Positions 27,471-38,593 are shown, numbered from the stretch's first letter. The stretch is DNA of 64,000 nt from Thiothrix litoralis (GCF_017901135.1 NZ_CP072801.1:3748501-3812500); one strand, 5' to 3'. The notes: generated by a model from the sequence alone, not told the origin. Numbers and translations: made by a program.

Positions 27471-28342
27471 TAGTCCGCTAACCCGATGTTTTTCCAGATG
27501 CTCATGGTCGGTTCAACCCGGTTCATGGTGTAGAAATGCAGGCCGGGAGCGCCGGTTTCCAGTAGGTTCTCCGCCAGCAAACTGATGAATTCCTCGCCGA
27601 ATTTGGCAATTGCATCGGTGTCATCACCATAGGTTTCCAGTTGCTTACGCAACCAGCGCGGGATTTCTGCACCGCACATATCCGAAAACCGTGCCAGTTG
27701 GGTGTAGTTGGTGATCGGCATAATGCCGGGCACGATGGGGATTTCCACGCCCTTTTTCACGCATTCATCCACGAAGTGCCAATACGCATCGGCGTTGAAG
27801 AAGTATTGCGTAATCGCGCTGTTTGCACCTGCATTCACCTTGCGCACAAAGTTGTCGATGTCGACTTTGAGGTTAGATGCTTGCGGGTGCATTTCCGGGT
27901 AGGCGGCAACTTCGATGTGGAAGTCATCGCCGGTTTCCTTGCGGATGAATGCCACCAGTTCGTTGGCGTAGCGGAATTCGCCGAGGTCGCGTGAGCCGGA
28001 AGGCAAATCACCGCGCAGGGCAACAATGTGTTTGATGCCGTTGCTGCGGTAAGTGTCGAGAATCTCGCGGATTTGTTCGGCACTGGAGCCGACACACGAC
28101 AAATGCGGGGCGGCCTCAATGCCGGAATCACGCTGGATTTCCAGCACAGTATTCAGCGTATTGGCTTGCGTCGAGCCACCTGCACCGTAAGTGACGGAAA
28201 AGAAGCGTGGCTTCAATGTCGCCAATTGGGTGCGTACTGCCCGCAGATTTTCCGCGCCCTTGTCGGTTTTCGGCGGGAAAAACTCGAAGCTGAAAACCAG
28301 GTCATCGCCGTGGCTATGATCGTGTTGATGTTCGTCAGTCAT
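27470..28342 (-). CDS. metF: 5,10-methylenetetrahydrofolate reductase
   Basis: 290 residues. FAD-dependent TIM barrel: FSFEFFPPKTDKGAENL, FFSVTYGAGGST, HLSCVGSS, GIKHIVALRGDLP, AAYPEMHPQA and VPGIMPITNYTQL. A His/Asp-rich N-terminus (HQHDHSHGDD) precedes the domain. It makes 5-methyl-THF for methionine regeneration. It overlaps the methyltransferase gene upstream by 8 bases and rsmE downstream by 1, so is coupled to both. Confidence 0.96.
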   Translation of the reverse strand: MTDEHQHDHSHGDDLVFSFEFFPPKTDKGAENLRAVRTQLATLKPRFFSVTYGAGGSTQANTLNTVLEIQRDSGIEAAPHLSCVGSSAEQIREILDTYRSNGIKHIVALRGDLPSGSRDLGEFRYANELVAFIRKETGDDFHIEVAAYPEMHPQASNLKVDIDNFVRKVNAGANSAITQYFFNADAYWHFVDECVKKGVEIPIVPGIMPITNYTQLARFSDMCGAEIPRWLRKQLETYGDDTDAIAKFGEEFISLLAENLLETGAPGLHFYTMNRVEPTMSIWKNIGLAD

Positions 28343-29645
28343 GGTTATGTCTCACAAAGCAGTTACTGAACCGCTTTAATTGAAATTGAAAGCGTTGGTA
28401 TAAGGTAGTGGCGTGCGTCGGCTGTGCTTCACGGATTTTTTCCAGCAAGGCGTCGTAGACAAACAGGTTTTGAAAGTCGACCTTCAAGCCTTGCAACACC
28501 AGCAATTCGGCGACAGGCAGGTAATCGCCACCGCGCCAGTATAAATAATAGGGCAGGGCATAAGGCATGACCTTGCCCAAACTCACTAAAGAATCCGTTG
28601 CCGCGACCCGTTCCAGCAAGCCTTGCGGCTGTGCTAAATCAATGTCGAACAGGGTTTGCAATGCCGTTTCAATTTCTGTGATTACCGTCGCTTCAACCGG
28701 TAGCCCCATCTGGCAGGTGTAAGTGTGGTAGTTGAGCCAATGCCCCAACAACACCCGTGCATCTGCGACGGTTTGGCTGGTTTTGCGCTGATAGTAATCG
28801 CGAATACGCGGCGTTGCCCAGACGTGGTTTGCCAGCGTCACAGGGTGATCAGCCAGTACACACACTTGCGTCATCCCGAATGGCTCGATGTGACACCATG
28901 CAAAACCGGCTTGGCTTGCCAAATCCGCCAGCTTTTCCGGTGATAGCAGGAAATAATGCGCTCCCGGTGACAAAGCGGCGAGTAACTCACCCGGCGGCGT
29001 TTGCAGGTTTAATGCGCCAGCCCTCGGTGTGGTTAACAGCAGGATGCCATTGGGTGTCAGCGAGCGTTTGATTTCTTGCAAAAGAATCAAAGGGTCAGCG
29101 ACATGTTCCAGTACTTCCGTGGCATAAATGAAATCAAATAGTTTGCCCTGAAGACTGCTGGCTTCATGCAGGTACTGCGGCAGAATCGGCACTTCCAGCA
29201 GACGTGAACCCATTACACCATACGCGGAAGGTTCCAAGCCTATTACGGTGTCGGCATTCCACATTGTTCGGCAATAATCCAGCGTGACCCCAGCATTGCA
29301 GCCGATTTCCAGCACTGAATGGAATGGCGTAAACGGCAAGCGTTCCAATAGGCTCACTTTCCAGTCTAGCCCGCCCACGATTTCCAGATAATGGTAGATG
29401 TAGTAAGGGAAATCAGGGTCTTGCAGAATAATCTGGGTATCAGGATACGGGACGAGAAAACGTTCCATAGCCGGAAACCATGCACTTTTGCAGCTACCGC
29501 ACTCAGCAACATCCATAACGCCCAAAGCGCTTGCCCAATGGGCAACTTTGAGAATCAAGTGGTTGTGCTGGGTATTGCCACAAAGCCGACAGGCATCCGT
29601 GGTGACAGGACGCGGGTTGTACCAAACGACCCGATCATTTTGCAT
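28335..29645 (-). CDS. SAM-dependent methyltransferase with N-terminal zinc-ribbon-like cysteines
   Basis: 436 residues. CRLCGN (about 19-24) and CGSCKSAW (about 49-56) form a CxxC...CxxC pair as seen in C-methyltransferases. The Rossmann methyltransferase domain follows: VLEIGCNAGVTLDYCR (motif I), DFIYATEVLEHVADP (motif II region) and PNGILLLTTPRAGAL. The C-terminal 170 residues have no clear match. Substrate unknown. It is embedded between ahcY and metF in the SAM-cycle operon, so its flux is tied to SAH recycling. Confidence 0.8.
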   Translation of the reverse strand: MQNDRVVWYNPRPVTTDACRLCGNTQHNHLILKVAHWASALGVMDVAECGSCKSAWFPAMERFLVPYPDTQIILQDPDFPYYIYHYLEIVGGLDWKVSLLERLPFTPFHSVLEIGCNAGVTLDYCRTMWNADTVIGLEPSAYGVMGSRLLEVPILPQYLHEASSLQGKLFDFIYATEVLEHVADPLILLQEIKRSLTPNGILLLTTPRAGALNLQTPPGELLAALSPGAHYFLLSPEKLADLASQAGFAWCHIEPFGMTQVCVLADHPVTLANHVWATPRIRDYYQRKTSQTVADARVLLGHWLNYHTYTCQMGLPVEATVITEIETALQTLFDIDLAQPQGLLERVAATDSLVSLGKVMPYALPYYLYWRGGDYLPVAELLVLQGLKVDFQNLFVYDALLEKIREAQPTHATTLYQRFQFQLKRFSNCFVRHNHD

Positions 29646-29663
29646 GGTGATTGCCTTTGAAGA

Positions 29664-29690
29664 AAGGGGAAGTGAATCTTCCCCTTTACG
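29664..29690 (-). other. Intercistronic hairpin between ahcY and the methyltransferase gene
   Basis: AAAGGGGAAG and CTTCCCCTTT form a perfect 10-bp stem with a short loop in the 60-base gap. No U tract on the minus strand follows, so it is more likely an mRNA-processing or stabilising structure than a terminator. Confidence 0.5.
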
Positions 29691-29705
29691 CTACGTTTTT
29701 GCTAC

Positions 29706-31112
29706 TTAGTAACGGTAATGGTCAGCTTTGTAGGGGCCTTCCACCGGAACATCAATGTAATCCGCTTGCGTTTGAGTCAGTTCGCTCAGTTGCGCGTTGA
29801 GTGTTTTCAACTGTAAGCGAGCCACTTTTTCGTCCAAATGCTTCGGCAGAATGTAAATGCCCAGTGGGTATTTGCCAGAATCACGTTCTGCCCACAACTC
29901 GATTTGCGCGATGGTTTGGTTCGCAAAAGAAGAGGACATAACGTAAGACGGGTGACCTGTTGCACAGCCCAAGTTCACCAAGCGACCTTGTGCCAGCAGG
30001 GTGATGCGCTTGCCATCAGGGAAAATAACGTGGTCAACTTGTGGTTTGATTTCATCCCACTCGTACTGTTCCAGTGAGGCTACGTCGATTTCGTTATCAA
30101 AGTGACCGATGTTGCAAACGATGGCTTCGTTTTTCATCGCCTTCATGTGGTCATGGTTGATTACGTGGAAGTTGCCCGTTGCAGTCACGAAAATGTCTGC
30201 TTTGTCAGCAGCGTATTCCATGGTGACCACGCGGTAGCCTTCCATTGCCGCTTGCAGGGCGCAGATGGGGTCGATTTCTGTTACCCAAACTTGTGCAGAC
30301 AGTGCCCGCAACGCTTGGCAAGAGCCTTTGCCCACGTCACCGTAACCGGCAACTACCGCAACTTTACCGGCAATCATGACGTCGGTAGCACGCTTGATGC
30401 TATCCACAAGTGATTCACGGCAGCCGTACAGGTTGTCGAACTTGGATTTGGTGACGGAATCGTTGACGTTGATCGCTGGGAATTTCAGCTCGCCACGGGC
30501 GTGCATTTGATACAAACGGTGTACGCCAGTAGTGGTTTCTTCGGTCACGCCACGGATTTCAGCCAGACGGGTGCTGTACCAGTTCGGAGACGTTTCCAGA
30601 CGTGCACGGATAGCCGCGTACAGGAAGGTTTCTTCTTCGGAAGCCGGTTTGCTCACGATGCTGATGTCTTTTTCAGCGCGTGCACCCAGATGCAGCAGCA
30701 GGGTGGCATCGCCGCCGTCATCCAGAATCATGTTGGCTTGTTCGCCATTAGGCCACTCGAAGATTTTGTGGGTGTAGTCCCAGTATTCTTCCAGTGATTC
30801 ACCTTTGAAGGCGAATACCGGTGTGCCCGTTGCTGCGATGGCTGCTGCGGCGTGATCTTGCGTAGAATAGATGTTGCAAGAAGCCCAGCGCACGTCTGCA
30901 CCCAGTTCTTTCAGGGTTTCGATCAGCACAGCCGTTTGGATGGTCATGTGCAATGAACCCGCGATGCGTGCACCTGCCAGTGGTTTGGCTGTGGCGAATT
31001 CACGACGGATCATCATCAAACCCGGCATTTCGTGTTCCGCGATGTTGATTTCCTTGCGGCCCCAGGCAGCCAAGCCCATGTCGGCTACGATGTAGTCGTT
31101 AAACGTTGTCAT
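29706..31112 (-). CDS. ahcY: S-adenosylhomocysteine hydrolase
   Basis: 468 residues, including the insertion typical of the longer bacterial enzymes. Motifs: [45 protein letters not shown]-binding [23 protein letters not shown] and the C-terminal [10 protein letters not shown] with the conserved Lys/Tyr. It splits SAH to adenosine and homocysteine. It follows metK by 20 bases and is the gene type classically controlled by SAH riboswitches. Confidence 0.97.
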   Translation of the reverse strand: MTTFNDYIVADMGLAAWGRKEINIAEHEMPGLMMIRREFATAKPLAGARIAGSLHMTIQTAVLIETLKELGADVRWASCNIYSTQDHAAAAIAATGTPVFAFKGESLEEYWDYTHKIFEWPNGEQANMILDDGGDATLLLHLGARAEKDISIVSKPASEEETFLYAAIRARLETSPNWYSTRLAEIRGVTEETTTGVHRLYQMHARGELKFPAINVNDSVTKSKFDNLYGCRESLVDSIKRATDVMIAGKVAVVAGYGDVGKGSCQALRALSAQVWVTEIDPICALQAAMEGYRVVTMEYAADKADIFVTATGNFHVINHDHMKAMKNEAIVCNIGHFDNEIDVASLEQYEWDEIKPQVDHVIFPDGKRITLLAQGRLVNLGCATGHPSYVMSSSFANQTIAQIELWAERDSGKYPLGIYILPKHLDEKVARLQLKTLNAQLSELTQTQADYIDVPVEGPYKADHYRY

Positions 31113-31132
31113 ATTGTCATCTCCTAAATTTT

Positions 31133-32296
31133 TTACAGGCCAGCGGCAGAGCGCAGGGCAGCAGCTTTGTCAGTACGTTCCCACGGCAGGTCGAGGTCTT
31201 TACGACCGAAGTGACCGTAAGCCGCTGTGCCGCGATAGATTGGGCGCAGCAGGTCGAGCATTTTGGTGATGCCGTAAGGGCGCAGGTCGAAGTGTTCGCG
31301 TACCAGATCAGCGATCAGGGTTTCATCGACAGTATTAGTGCCGAAGGTTTCAACCGTGATGGAAGTGGGTTGTGCCACGCCGATAGCGTAGGAGACTTGA
31401 ATTTCGCAACGTTCTGCCAAGCCTGCTGCGACGATGTTTTTCGCCACATAACGCGCTGCATAAGCGGCAGAACGGTCAACTTTGGAAGGGTCTTTACCGG
31501 AGAATGCGCCGCCACCGTGACGCGCCATGCCGCCGTAAGTGTCAACGATAATCTTGCGCCCGGTCAGGCCGCAGTCGCCCACAGGACCACCGATCACGAA
31601 GTTGCCGGTTGGGTTGATGTGGTATTGCGTACCAGCGTGCAGCCATTCTTCTGGTAGGACTGGCTTGATGACGTGTTCCAGCACGGCGCTGCGCAGGTCG
31701 TCAAGGCTGATCTCAGGGTTGTGCTGGGTAGACAGTACCACTGCGTCGATGGCAACGATTTTGCCGCCTTCGTAACGCACAGTGACTTGCGATTTCGCAT
31801 CCGGGCGCAGCCAAGGCAGCGTGCCGTTTTTGCGCATATCCGCTTGTTGCTTTACCAGACGGTGGGAATAGGTCAGTGCCGCTGGCATCAGTACGTCAGT
31901 TTCATTGCTGGCGTAACCGAACATCAAGCCTTGGTCGCCCGCGCCTTGGTCTTCTGGCTTGGCACGGTCAACGCCCATGGCGATGTCGGGGGATTGCTTG
32001 CCGAGTGCATTGATGACCGCACACGTGTGGCCGTCGAAACCAATTTCGGAATTGTTGTAGCCGATGTCGTTAACCACGCCACGCACGATACCTTCGTAGT
32101 CGATTTCAGCATTGGTGGTGATTTCGCCTGCCAAGACGACCATGCCGGTCTTGGTCAGGGTTTCGCAGGCAACGCGTGCATACGGGTCTTTGGCGATGAT
32201 CGCGTCCAGAATGGCGTCGGATACCTGATCCGCCATTTTGTCCGGGTGGCCTTCGGAAACAGACTCAGAAGTGAAGAGGTAGCTTCTCTCAGTCAT
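31133..32296 (-). CDS. metK: S-adenosylmethionine synthetase
   Basis: 387 residues; start ATG 32296 with AGGAG at 32303-32307. Signatures: [32 protein letters not shown], and [19 protein letters not shown]. Makes SAM from methionine and ATP. First gene of the operon metK-ahcY-methyltransferase-metF-rsmE, with an SAH aptamer about 60-110 bases upstream of its start. Confidence 0.97.
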   Translation of the reverse strand: MTERSYLFTSESVSEGHPDKMADQVSDAILDAIIAKDPYARVACETLTKTGMVVLAGEITTNAEIDYEGIVRGVVNDIGYNNSEIGFDGHTCAVINALGKQSPDIAMGVDRAKPEDQGAGDQGLMFGYASNETDVLMPAALTYSHRLVKQQADMRKNGTLPWLRPDAKSQVTVRYEGGKIVAIDAVVLSTQHNPEISLDDLRSAVLEHVIKPVLPEEWLHAGTQYHINPTGNFVIGGPVGDCGLTGRKIIVDTYGGMARHGGGAFSGKDPSKVDRSAAYAARYVAKNIVAAGLAERCEIQVSYAIGVAQPTSITVETFGTNTVDETLIADLVREHFDLRPYGITKMLDLLRPIYRGTAAYGHFGRKDLDLPWERTDKAAALRSAAGL

Positions 32297-32353
32297 TAAA
32301 GTTCTCCTAACTAAAAATTAAATGACTGAGCGCCGTTGGTATGTCCAACCATT

Positions 32354-32404
32354 ATCTGAGCCTGGCGGGATGTTCCTTTCCCGTCGCAACGCTCCTCAGA
32401 TACC
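32354..32404 (-). ncRNA. SAH riboswitch aptamer upstream of metK
   Basis: Read on the minus strand the element has TCTGAGGAGCGTTGCGACGG, a variable hairpin loop (GGGAAAGGAACATCCC region) and then GCCAGGCTCAGA. This matches the SAH riboswitch consensus (GAGGAGCGCUGCRACGG ... CCAGGCUCGG): P1 is formed by TCTGAG/CTCAGA, P2 by GACGGG/CCCGCC-type pairing. Downstream, minus-strand GTTGG/CCAAC (32335-32349) forms a hairpin and CGCTCAG (near 32324-32332) can pair with CTGAG or GAGCG of the aptamer, a candidate expression switch before the metK RBS. Known SAH riboswitches turn genes on when SAH accumulates. Confidence 0.88.
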
Positions 32405-32657
32405 ATGGGTTGCGGATAACTCACTAGCCTTGTCAGTTCCCGACGAACGGCATAATAACGAAAAAAAACCCGCGTTGCACCATCCCACACCCCGGAAAGT
32501 GATAAAAAAATCACACAAATGGGGTGTTCTCTATCCAACAAGGGAGAGTTGCCCCCTTAGCAGAAGTCCGCCACAATACAAGACACTATACCGCCTGCAT
32601 AATAAATATACGAAAGGCTCGAATGCTACCTATTTGAAAACTACAGGAGACCCATCA
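32405..32657 (+). promoter_or_regulatory. Divergent promoter region between the riboswitch and tkt
   Basis: About 250 bases without an ORF of its own (the open frame here is an upstream extension of tkt). It must hold the minus-strand promoter of the SAH-riboswitch transcript and the plus-strand promoter and 5' leader of tkt. AT-rich stretches around 32455-32520 and 32595-32640 are the likely promoter zones; no operator could be assigned with confidence. Confidence 0.4.
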
Positions 32658-34652
32658 ATGACTACACGCCGCGAGCTGGCTAACGCAATCCGCGTTTTGG
32701 CAATGGATGCCGTACAAAAAGCAAATTCCGGGCATCCGGGCGCACCGATGGGCATGGCAGATATCGCCGAAGTCCTCTATAACGATTTCATGTCACACAA
32801 TCCGCAAAACCCCAAGTGGGTCAACCGTGACCGTTTCGTAATGTCCAACGGTCATGCTTCCATGCTGCCTTACTCTGTGCTGCACCTGACAGGCTATGAC
32901 CTGAGCATGGATGACCTGAAAGCTTTCCGTCAATTGCATTCCAAAACCCCAGGCCACCCGGAATACGGTTACGCGCCGGGTATCGAAACTACCACAGGCC
33001 CACTCGGTCAAGGCATCACCAATGCCGTGGGTATGGCGCTGGCAGAAAAAATTCTGGGTGCGCAATTCAACAAGCCGGGTCACACCATTGTTGACCATTA
33101 CAGCTATGTGTTCCTTGGCGATGGCTGCTTGATGGAAGGTATCTCCCATGAAGCGTGTTCATTCGCAGGCACGATGGGTCTGGGCAAACTGATTTGCTTC
33201 TACGACGACAACAATATTTCCATCGACGGCGAAGTCGACGGCTGGTTCACAGACGATACCCCTAAGCGTTTTGAAGCTTATGGCTGGCACGTACTGAGCG
33301 TTGATGGTCACGATGCTGATGCAATCAAGGCAGCCGTTGTGGCAGCGAAAGCTGAAACCAACAAGCCCACCATGATTTGCTGCAAAACCACCATCGGTTT
33401 TGGTTCACCGAACAAGGCTGGTTCACACGACTGCCACGGTGCAGCACTGGGTGATGCAGAAATTGCCTTGACCCGTGCACAACTGGGCTGGGCTCATGCG
33501 CCGTTTGAGATTCCTGCCAACGTTTACGCAGGTTGGGATGCAAAAGCCAAAGGTGCAGCGGCTGAAGAAGCGTGGAACGGTACGTTTGCAGCTTACGCGG
33601 CAGCCTTCCCTGCTGAAGCGGCTGAATTCAAGCGCCGTATGGCTGGCGAACTGCCTGCTAACTGGGCGGAAGAATCTGCGAAAGTGATTGCGGCGATTGA
33701 TGCGAAAGCAGAATCTCCAGCGACTCGCGTGGCGTCCAAGAATGCGCTGGATGCGTTTGCACCACTGCTGCCTGAATTCCTCGGCGGCTCTGCTGACCTG
33801 ACGCCTTCCAACAATACCTTCAACAAAATGAGCAAGCACATCAGTGCGGGTCATGGTAAAGCGCAAGACTTCAGCGGCAATTACCTGTCTTACGGTGTGC
33901 GCGAATTCGGTATGAGCGCGATCATGAACGGCATGACCCTGCACGGCGGTTTGCTGCCTTACGGTGCGACCTTCCTGATGTTCTCTGAATATGCCCGTAA
34001 TGCGCTGCGTATGGCTGCGTTGATGAATATTCAGACGATCTTCGTGTACACCCATGACTCTATCGGTCTGGGCGAAGACGGCCCAACTCACCAAGCGGTT
34101 GAGCAAATCCCGACCCTGCGCATGATCCCACGCATGTCGGTATGGCGTCCTTGCGATGCGGTGGAAACAGCGGTTTGCTGGAAACACGCGATTGAATACA
34201 AAGGCCCTAGCACGCTGATTTTCTCGCGCCAGAACCTCAAGCATCAAACCCGCGATGCCGCGACCCTTGCCAATATCGCTAAGGGTGGTTACATCCTGAA
34301 AGATACCGCTGGCACACCTGACGTGATCGTGATCGCAACAGGTTCTGAAGTGCAGTTGGCGATGGAAGCCGCCGCCGCTTCTGACAAGAAAGTGCGCGTG
34401 GTTTCCATGCCATCCACTGACGTGTTTGACGCACAAGACGCAGCGTACAAAGAATCTGTCCTGCCCGCAGCCGTGACTGCCCGTGTTGCAGTAGAAGCAG
34501 CGATCGGTGATGGATGGTATAAATATGTCGGACTGAATGGTAAAGTTGTCTGTATGACGACGTTCGGCGAATCTGCCCCAGCGGATCAATTGTTCAAGCA
34601 ATTTGGCTTCACTGCCGAAAACGTCTTGAACGCGATCAATAGCGTCGCATAA
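32658..34652 (+). CDS. tkt: Transketolase
   Basis: 664 residues from ATG 32658 with CAGGAGA as RBS; the longer frame to 32322 covers non-coding leader. ThDP-enzyme motifs: [18 protein letters not shown] (about 26-43), [38 protein letters not shown]...NNISIDG (ThDP/metal), [18 protein letters not shown] and [19 protein letters not shown]. Transfers two-carbon units in the Calvin cycle and pentose phosphate path. First of a run tkt-gap-pgk-pyk-fba, all on the plus strand. Confidence 0.96.
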   Translation: MTTRRELANAIRVLAMDAVQKANSGHPGAPMGMADIAEVLYNDFMSHNPQNPKWVNRDRFVMSNGHASMLPYSVLHLTGYDLSMDDLKAFRQLHSKTPGHPEYGYAPGIETTTGPLGQGITNAVGMALAEKILGAQFNKPGHTIVDHYSYVFLGDGCLMEGISHEACSFAGTMGLGKLICFYDDNNISIDGEVDGWFTDDTPKRFEAYGWHVLSVDGHDADAIKAAVVAAKAETNKPTMICCKTTIGFGSPNKAGSHDCHGAALGDAEIALTRAQLGWAHAPFEIPANVYAGWDAKAKGAAAEEAWNGTFAAYAAAFPAEAAEFKRRMAGELPANWAEESAKVIAAIDAKAESPATRVASKNALDAFAPLLPEFLGGSADLTPSNNTFNKMSKHISAGHGKAQDFSGNYLSYGVREFGMSAIMNGMTLHGGLLPYGATFLMFSEYARNALRMAALMNIQTIFVYTHDSIGLGEDGPTHQAVEQIPTLRMIPRMSVWRPCDAVETAVCWKHAIEYKGPSTLIFSRQNLKHQTRDAATLANIAKGGYILKDTAGTPDVIVIATGSEVQLAMEAAAASDKKVRVVSMPSTDVFDAQDAAYKESVLPAAVTARVAVEAAIGDGWYKYVGLNGKVVCMTTFGESAPADQLFKQFGFTAENVLNAINSVA

Positions 34653-34730
34653 GCAAATCGACAACCGGCGGCTTTTCTGAGGAGGGGAGCCGCTACTCAT
34701 TTTATCTGATTAATTTTAGAGGAGTTCTTC

Positions 34731-35735
34731 ATGACAATTAAAGTTGGCATCAATGGTTTTGGTCGTATCGGTCGTATGGCTTTCCGCGCTATTGCCAAGG
34801 ATTTTCCTGGTATCGAAGTCGTCGGTATCAATGACCTGTTGGCGGCTGATTACCTTGCATACATGCTGAAATACGATTCCGTACACGGTCGTTTCGGTGG
34901 TGATGTTGCGGTTGACGGTAACAACCTGCTGGTTAACGGCAAAACAGTACGCCTGACGGCTGAACGCGATCCTGCCAACCTGAAATGGGGCGACATCGGC
35001 GTTGACATCGTGCTGGAATGCACGGGCTTCTTCCTCGACGAAGCAGGCTGCCAGAAGCACATCGAAGCAGGCGCGAAGAAAGTGGTTATGTCCGCTCCTT
35101 CCAAAGACACTACCCCAATGTTCGTTTACGGCGTAAACCACAACACTTACGCCGGTCAAGCGATCATTTCTGCGGCATCTTGCACCACTAACTGCTTGGC
35201 ACCTGTTGCGAAAGTTCTGAACGACACTTGGGGCATCAAGCGTGGCCTGATGACTACCGTTCACGCAGCGACGGCTACCCAGAAGACGGTTGACGGCCCT
35301 TCCATGAAAGACTGGCGCGGTGGTCGTGGTATTTTGGAAAACATCATTCCATCCTCCACCGGTGCTGCTAAAGCGGTTGGCGTGGTACTGCCAGAGCTGA
35401 AAGGCAAACTGACGGGTATGGCGTTCCGCGTGCCAACGTCTGACGTTTCCGTGGTTGACTTGACGGTTGAGCTGAACAAAGAAGCGACTTACGCTGACAT
35501 CTGTGCAGCCATGAAAGCAGCGGCTACCACTGGTGAGATGAGCAAGACACTGGGCTACACCGACGAGAAAGTGGTTTCCACTGACTTCCGTGGTGTTGGC
35601 TTCTCTTCCATCTTTGATGCTGAAGCGGGTATCGCGCTGGATGGCACCTTCGTGAAAGTCGTGGCTTGGTACGACAACGAATACGGCTATACCGCTAACA
35701 TGCTGCGCTTTGTTGAGCACGTAGCAGCGAACTAA
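34731..35735 (+). CDS. gap: Type I glyceraldehyde-3-phosphate dehydrogenase
   Basis: 334 residues. NAD-binding [14 protein letters not shown] (8-21), a catalytic-cysteine block [13 protein letters not shown] (about 147-159), [14 protein letters not shown] and [18 protein letters not shown]. The coenzyme-discriminating segment is VVGINDLL, with Asp following Asn, the usual NAD-preferring pattern. RBS AGAGGAG. Spaced 78 bases from tkt; acts reductively on 1,3-bisphosphoglycerate in autotrophy. Confidence 0.96.
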   Translation: MTIKVGINGFGRIGRMAFRAIAKDFPGIEVVGINDLLAADYLAYMLKYDSVHGRFGGDVAVDGNNLLVNGKTVRLTAERDPANLKWGDIGVDIVLECTGFFLDEAGCQKHIEAGAKKVVMSAPSKDTTPMFVYGVNHNTYAGQAIISAASCTTNCLAPVAKVLNDTWGIKRGLMTTVHAATATQKTVDGPSMKDWRGGRGILENIIPSSTGAAKAVGVVLPELKGKLTGMAFRVPTSDVSVVDLTVELNKEATYADICAAMKAAATTGEMSKTLGYTDEKVVSTDFRGVGFSSIFDAEAGIALDGTFVKVVAWYDNEYGYTANMLRFVEHVAAN

Positions 35736-35841
35736 GGTTCAAAGGATGGGCGGGGAATCCCTCGCCCTCCTTCCCAGATCACTCAAATAAATCATCCGCG
35801 CTTTATTTGACTGATTTGATTTCTGCAAGGAGTTTCACCAC

Positions 35842-37023
35842 ATGGCTTTCATCAAAATGACCGACTTGGATCTGAAGGGCAAACGTGTCCTGATCCGCGC
35901 CGACCTGAATGTACCTGTCAAAGACGGCAAAGTTACTTCCGACGCCCGTATTACTGCTTCCATGCCGACGATTGAGCACGCCATGAAAGCTGGTGCAAAA
36001 GTCATGGTCATGTCCCACCGTGGTCGTCCGACCGAAGGCGAAGTGGATGAAGCCAACTCCATGCAGCCTATCGCTGAAGACATGAGCGCTAAGCTGGGCA
36101 AAGATGTGCGTCTGGTCAAGGACTACATCAATGGTGGTTTTGACGTTGCCGAAGGCGAAGTTGTCCTGCTGGAAAATGTACGCTTCAACGCTGGTGAAAA
36201 GAAAGACAACGAAGAGCTGGCGAAGAAATATGCCGCTCTGTGCGATATTTTCGTGATGGATGCTTTCGGTACAGCGCACCGTGCGCAAGCTTCTACCCAC
36301 GGCGCAGGCAAGTTTGCCCCAGTCGCAGCCGCCGGTATTTTGCTGACCGAAGAACTGATTGCGCTGGACAAGGCGCTGGCAAAACCGGCACGCCCAATGG
36401 TGGCTATCGTCGGTGGTTCCAAAGTTTCCACCAAACTGACCGTGCTGGAAGCGCTTTCTGAAAAATGTGAGCAACTGGTTGTCGGTGGCGGTATTGCCAA
36501 CACCTTCCTGAAAGCTACCGGTCACAACGTTGGCAAATCCCTGTGTGAAGACGATCTGGTTGATACAGCCAATGTCCTGATCAAGAAAATGACTGCTCGC
36601 GGCGCGACTATTCCTATCGCGGTTGACGTGGTGTGTGGCAAGAAATTCGACCCAGCCGAGCCAGCCGTATTGAAAGATGCCAAAGACGTGGCTGACGACG
36701 ACATGATTTTCGACATCGGCCCCAAGTCTGCACAAGAGCTGGTCGACATCATCATGAACGCTGGTACGGTGGTTTGGAATGGTCCGGTCGGTGTATTCGA
36801 GTTTGACCAATTCGGCGAAGGCACTAAAGCCATTTCCATGGCAATGGCTGAAACCAAAGCGTTCACGCTGGCGGGCGGTGGCGATACTATCGCAGCGATT
36901 CAAAAATACGATATTTACGACAAGATTTCCTACATCTCCACTGCTGGCGGTGCTTTCCTGGAGTATCTGGAAGGCAAGACACTCCCGGCAGTTGCCATGC
37001 TGGAAGAACGCGCCAAAGGCTGA
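35842..37023 (+). CDS. pgk: Phosphoglycerate kinase
   Basis: 393 residues. [13 protein letters not shown] (about 20-32), the [11 protein letters not shown] substrate loop, [26 protein letters not shown] and the C-terminal [17 protein letters not shown] and GGGDTIAAI nucleotide loops. Phosphorylates 3-PGA in the Calvin cycle. AAGGAG precedes the ATG. Two small inverted repeats (35747-35767 and 35784-35811) lie between gap and pgk. A hairpin with a U tract follows the gene. Confidence 0.97.
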   Translation: MAFIKMTDLDLKGKRVLIRADLNVPVKDGKVTSDARITASMPTIEHAMKAGAKVMVMSHRGRPTEGEVDEANSMQPIAEDMSAKLGKDVRLVKDYINGGFDVAEGEVVLLENVRFNAGEKKDNEELAKKYAALCDIFVMDAFGTAHRAQASTHGAGKFAPVAAAGILLTEELIALDKALAKPARPMVAIVGGSKVSTKLTVLEALSEKCEQLVVGGGIANTFLKATGHNVGKSLCEDDLVDTANVLIKKMTARGATIPIAVDVVCGKKFDPAEPAVLKDAKDVADDDMIFDIGPKSAQELVDIIMNAGTVVWNGPVGVFEFDQFGEGTKAISMAMAETKAFTLAGGGDTIAAIQKYDIYDKISYISTAGGAFLEYLEGKTLPAVAMLEERAKG

Positions 37024-37037
37024 TTAACTAAGCCCGC

Positions 37038-37067
37038 CATTGTCAGACTTTAGTCTGACAATGGTTT
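37038..37067 (+). terminator. Terminator after pgk
   Basis: CCATTGTCAGAC, loop TTTA, GTCTGACAATGG, TTTTT: a perfect 12-bp stem with U tract, 14 bases after the pgk stop. It suggests pyk has its own promoter in 37070-37150, where AT-rich sequence occurs. Confidence 0.9.
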
Positions 37068-37150
37068 TTCAGTACATGATTTCATAATACAACTATCATA
37101 GAACAAGCATAAACTAAGCACTTTACAGCACACAGTTAATAGGTAATACA

Positions 37151-38593
37151 TTGAGAAGGACTAAAATTGTAGCGACTATGGGGCCTGCTACAGATACGCC
37201 AGAGGCGATCGAAGCTATTATTCGGGCGGGTGTGGACGTAGTGCGGATGAATTTCTCACACGGTACACACGAAGAACATGCGGCGCGTGCCGTGTTGGTG
37301 CGTGAGTTGGCGCATAAAGTTGGACGAATAGTTGCCATTTTGGGTGACTTGCAAGGGCCAAAGTTACGTATTGCACGCTTCATCGACGGTAAAATCACCC
37401 TGAAACCGGGTGATGCTTTCATCTTGGATGCAGAGCTTGCTGCCGATGCTGGCACGCAAGAGCGGGTCGGACTGGGTTACAAGGAACTGATCAACGACGT
37501 GGTCGTCGGCGATGAACTCTGGTTGGATGATGGGCGTATTGTCTTGGAAATCACCGCATTGAAGGGGCAGGAAATCCATACCCGCGCTATCAATGGCGGT
37601 ATTTTGTCAAACAATAAAGGCTTGAATCGTCGGGGCGGTGGTTTGAGTGCTGAAGCCCTTACGGATAAAGACAAGGAAGATATTGCCGCCGCCGCCAGCA
37701 TTGGCGTGGATTTTCTGGCAGTGTCTTTCCCGCGTTCGGCGGCTGATATTCATGAAGCGCGTCGTCTGGCATTGGAAGCGGGTTGCAAAGCCGGAATCGT
37801 GGCCAAGATGGAACGTGCGGAAACGATGGAAGCAGCCATCCGCGATGAAATCATTCTGGCTTCAGATGTCATTATGATTGCACGGGGTGACTTGGGTGTG
37901 GAAATTGGCGATGCCAAGTTGCCACAAGCCCAAAAATGCCTGATAAGCCGTGCCCGTACCCTAAACCGTGCGGTCATCACTGCGACGCAGATGATGGAAA
38001 CCATGATCGATAATCCGATCCCCACGCGTGCAGAAGTGTTTGACGTTGCCAATGCGGTCATGGATGGCACGGATGCGGTCATGCTATCCGGCGAAACGGC
38101 GACGGGTAAACACCCGGCACTGGTGGTTAAAACGATGGCGGCTATTTGTGATGAGGCTGAAAATTCCAACTATACCAGTCGGTCTGGGCATCGTATGGAA
38201 GAGCATTTCGAGCGCATCGATGAAGGTATCGCGATGGCAACCATGTACACGGCCAATCACATGGGTGTACGGGCGATTGCGACATTGACCGAATCAGGTG
38301 CTACGCCGTTGTGGATGTCGCGGATTCGTTCCGGTATTCCGATTTACGCGTTAACGTCCCGCGATGCGGCTGCCCGGCGCGTGTGTATGTACCGTGGTGT
38401 TTATCCGGTGAAATTGCACGAACCGATGAAAGACCCGAAAATCGCCAATCGCCAAGCCGTTGAGCTGATGATTGAAGAAGGTATCGTGGAAAATGGTGAC
38501 CTGGTCATTATCACCAAGGGTGATTTTATGGGCATTAAGGGTGGTACCAACCAGCTCAAAATTCTGCGCGTTGGTGAGCATCAGAATGGTTAA
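37151..38593 (+). CDS. pyk: Pyruvate kinase
   Basis: 480 residues from a TTG start; the N-terminus RRTKIVATMGPATD is exactly the family start, so no upstream extension is needed. Motifs: VDVVRMNFSHG, ILGDLQGPKLRIARF, PRSAADIHEARRL, KMERAETMEA, the signature IMIARGDLGVEIG, and ITATQMMETMIDNPIPTRAEVFDVANAV with SGETATGKHPA. Converts PEP and ADP to pyruvate and ATP. Lies between pgk and fba but after a terminator. Confidence 0.95.
   Translation: MRRTKIVATMGPATDTPEAIEAIIRAGVDVVRMNFSHGTHEEHAARAVLVRELAHKVGRIVAILGDLQGPKLRIARFIDGKITLKPGDAFILDAELAADAGTQERVGLGYKELINDVVVGDELWLDDGRIVLEITALKGQEIHTRAINGGILSNNKGLNRRGGGLSAEALTDKDKEDIAAAASIGVDFLAVSFPRSAADIHEARRLALEAGCKAGIVAKMERAETMEAAIRDEIILASDVIMIARGDLGVEIGDAKLPQAQKCLISRARTLNRAVITATQMMETMIDNPIPTRAEVFDVANAVMDGTDAVMLSGETATGKHPALVVKTMAAICDEAENSNYTSRSGHRMEEHFERIDEGIAMATMYTANHMGVRAIATLTESGATPLWMSRIRSGIPIYALTSRDAAARRVCMYRGVYPVKLHEPMKDPKIANRQAVELMIEEGIVENGDLVIITKGDFMGIKGGTNQLKILRVGEHQNG

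Noticed and set aside
32322-32657. Upstream extension of the tkt frame
   Set aside because: It covers the SAH aptamer and promoter region; transketolase homology begins at the ATG 32658, which has a good RBS.
35803-36903. 366-codon ORF on the minus strand
   Set aside because: Antisense shadow of pgk.
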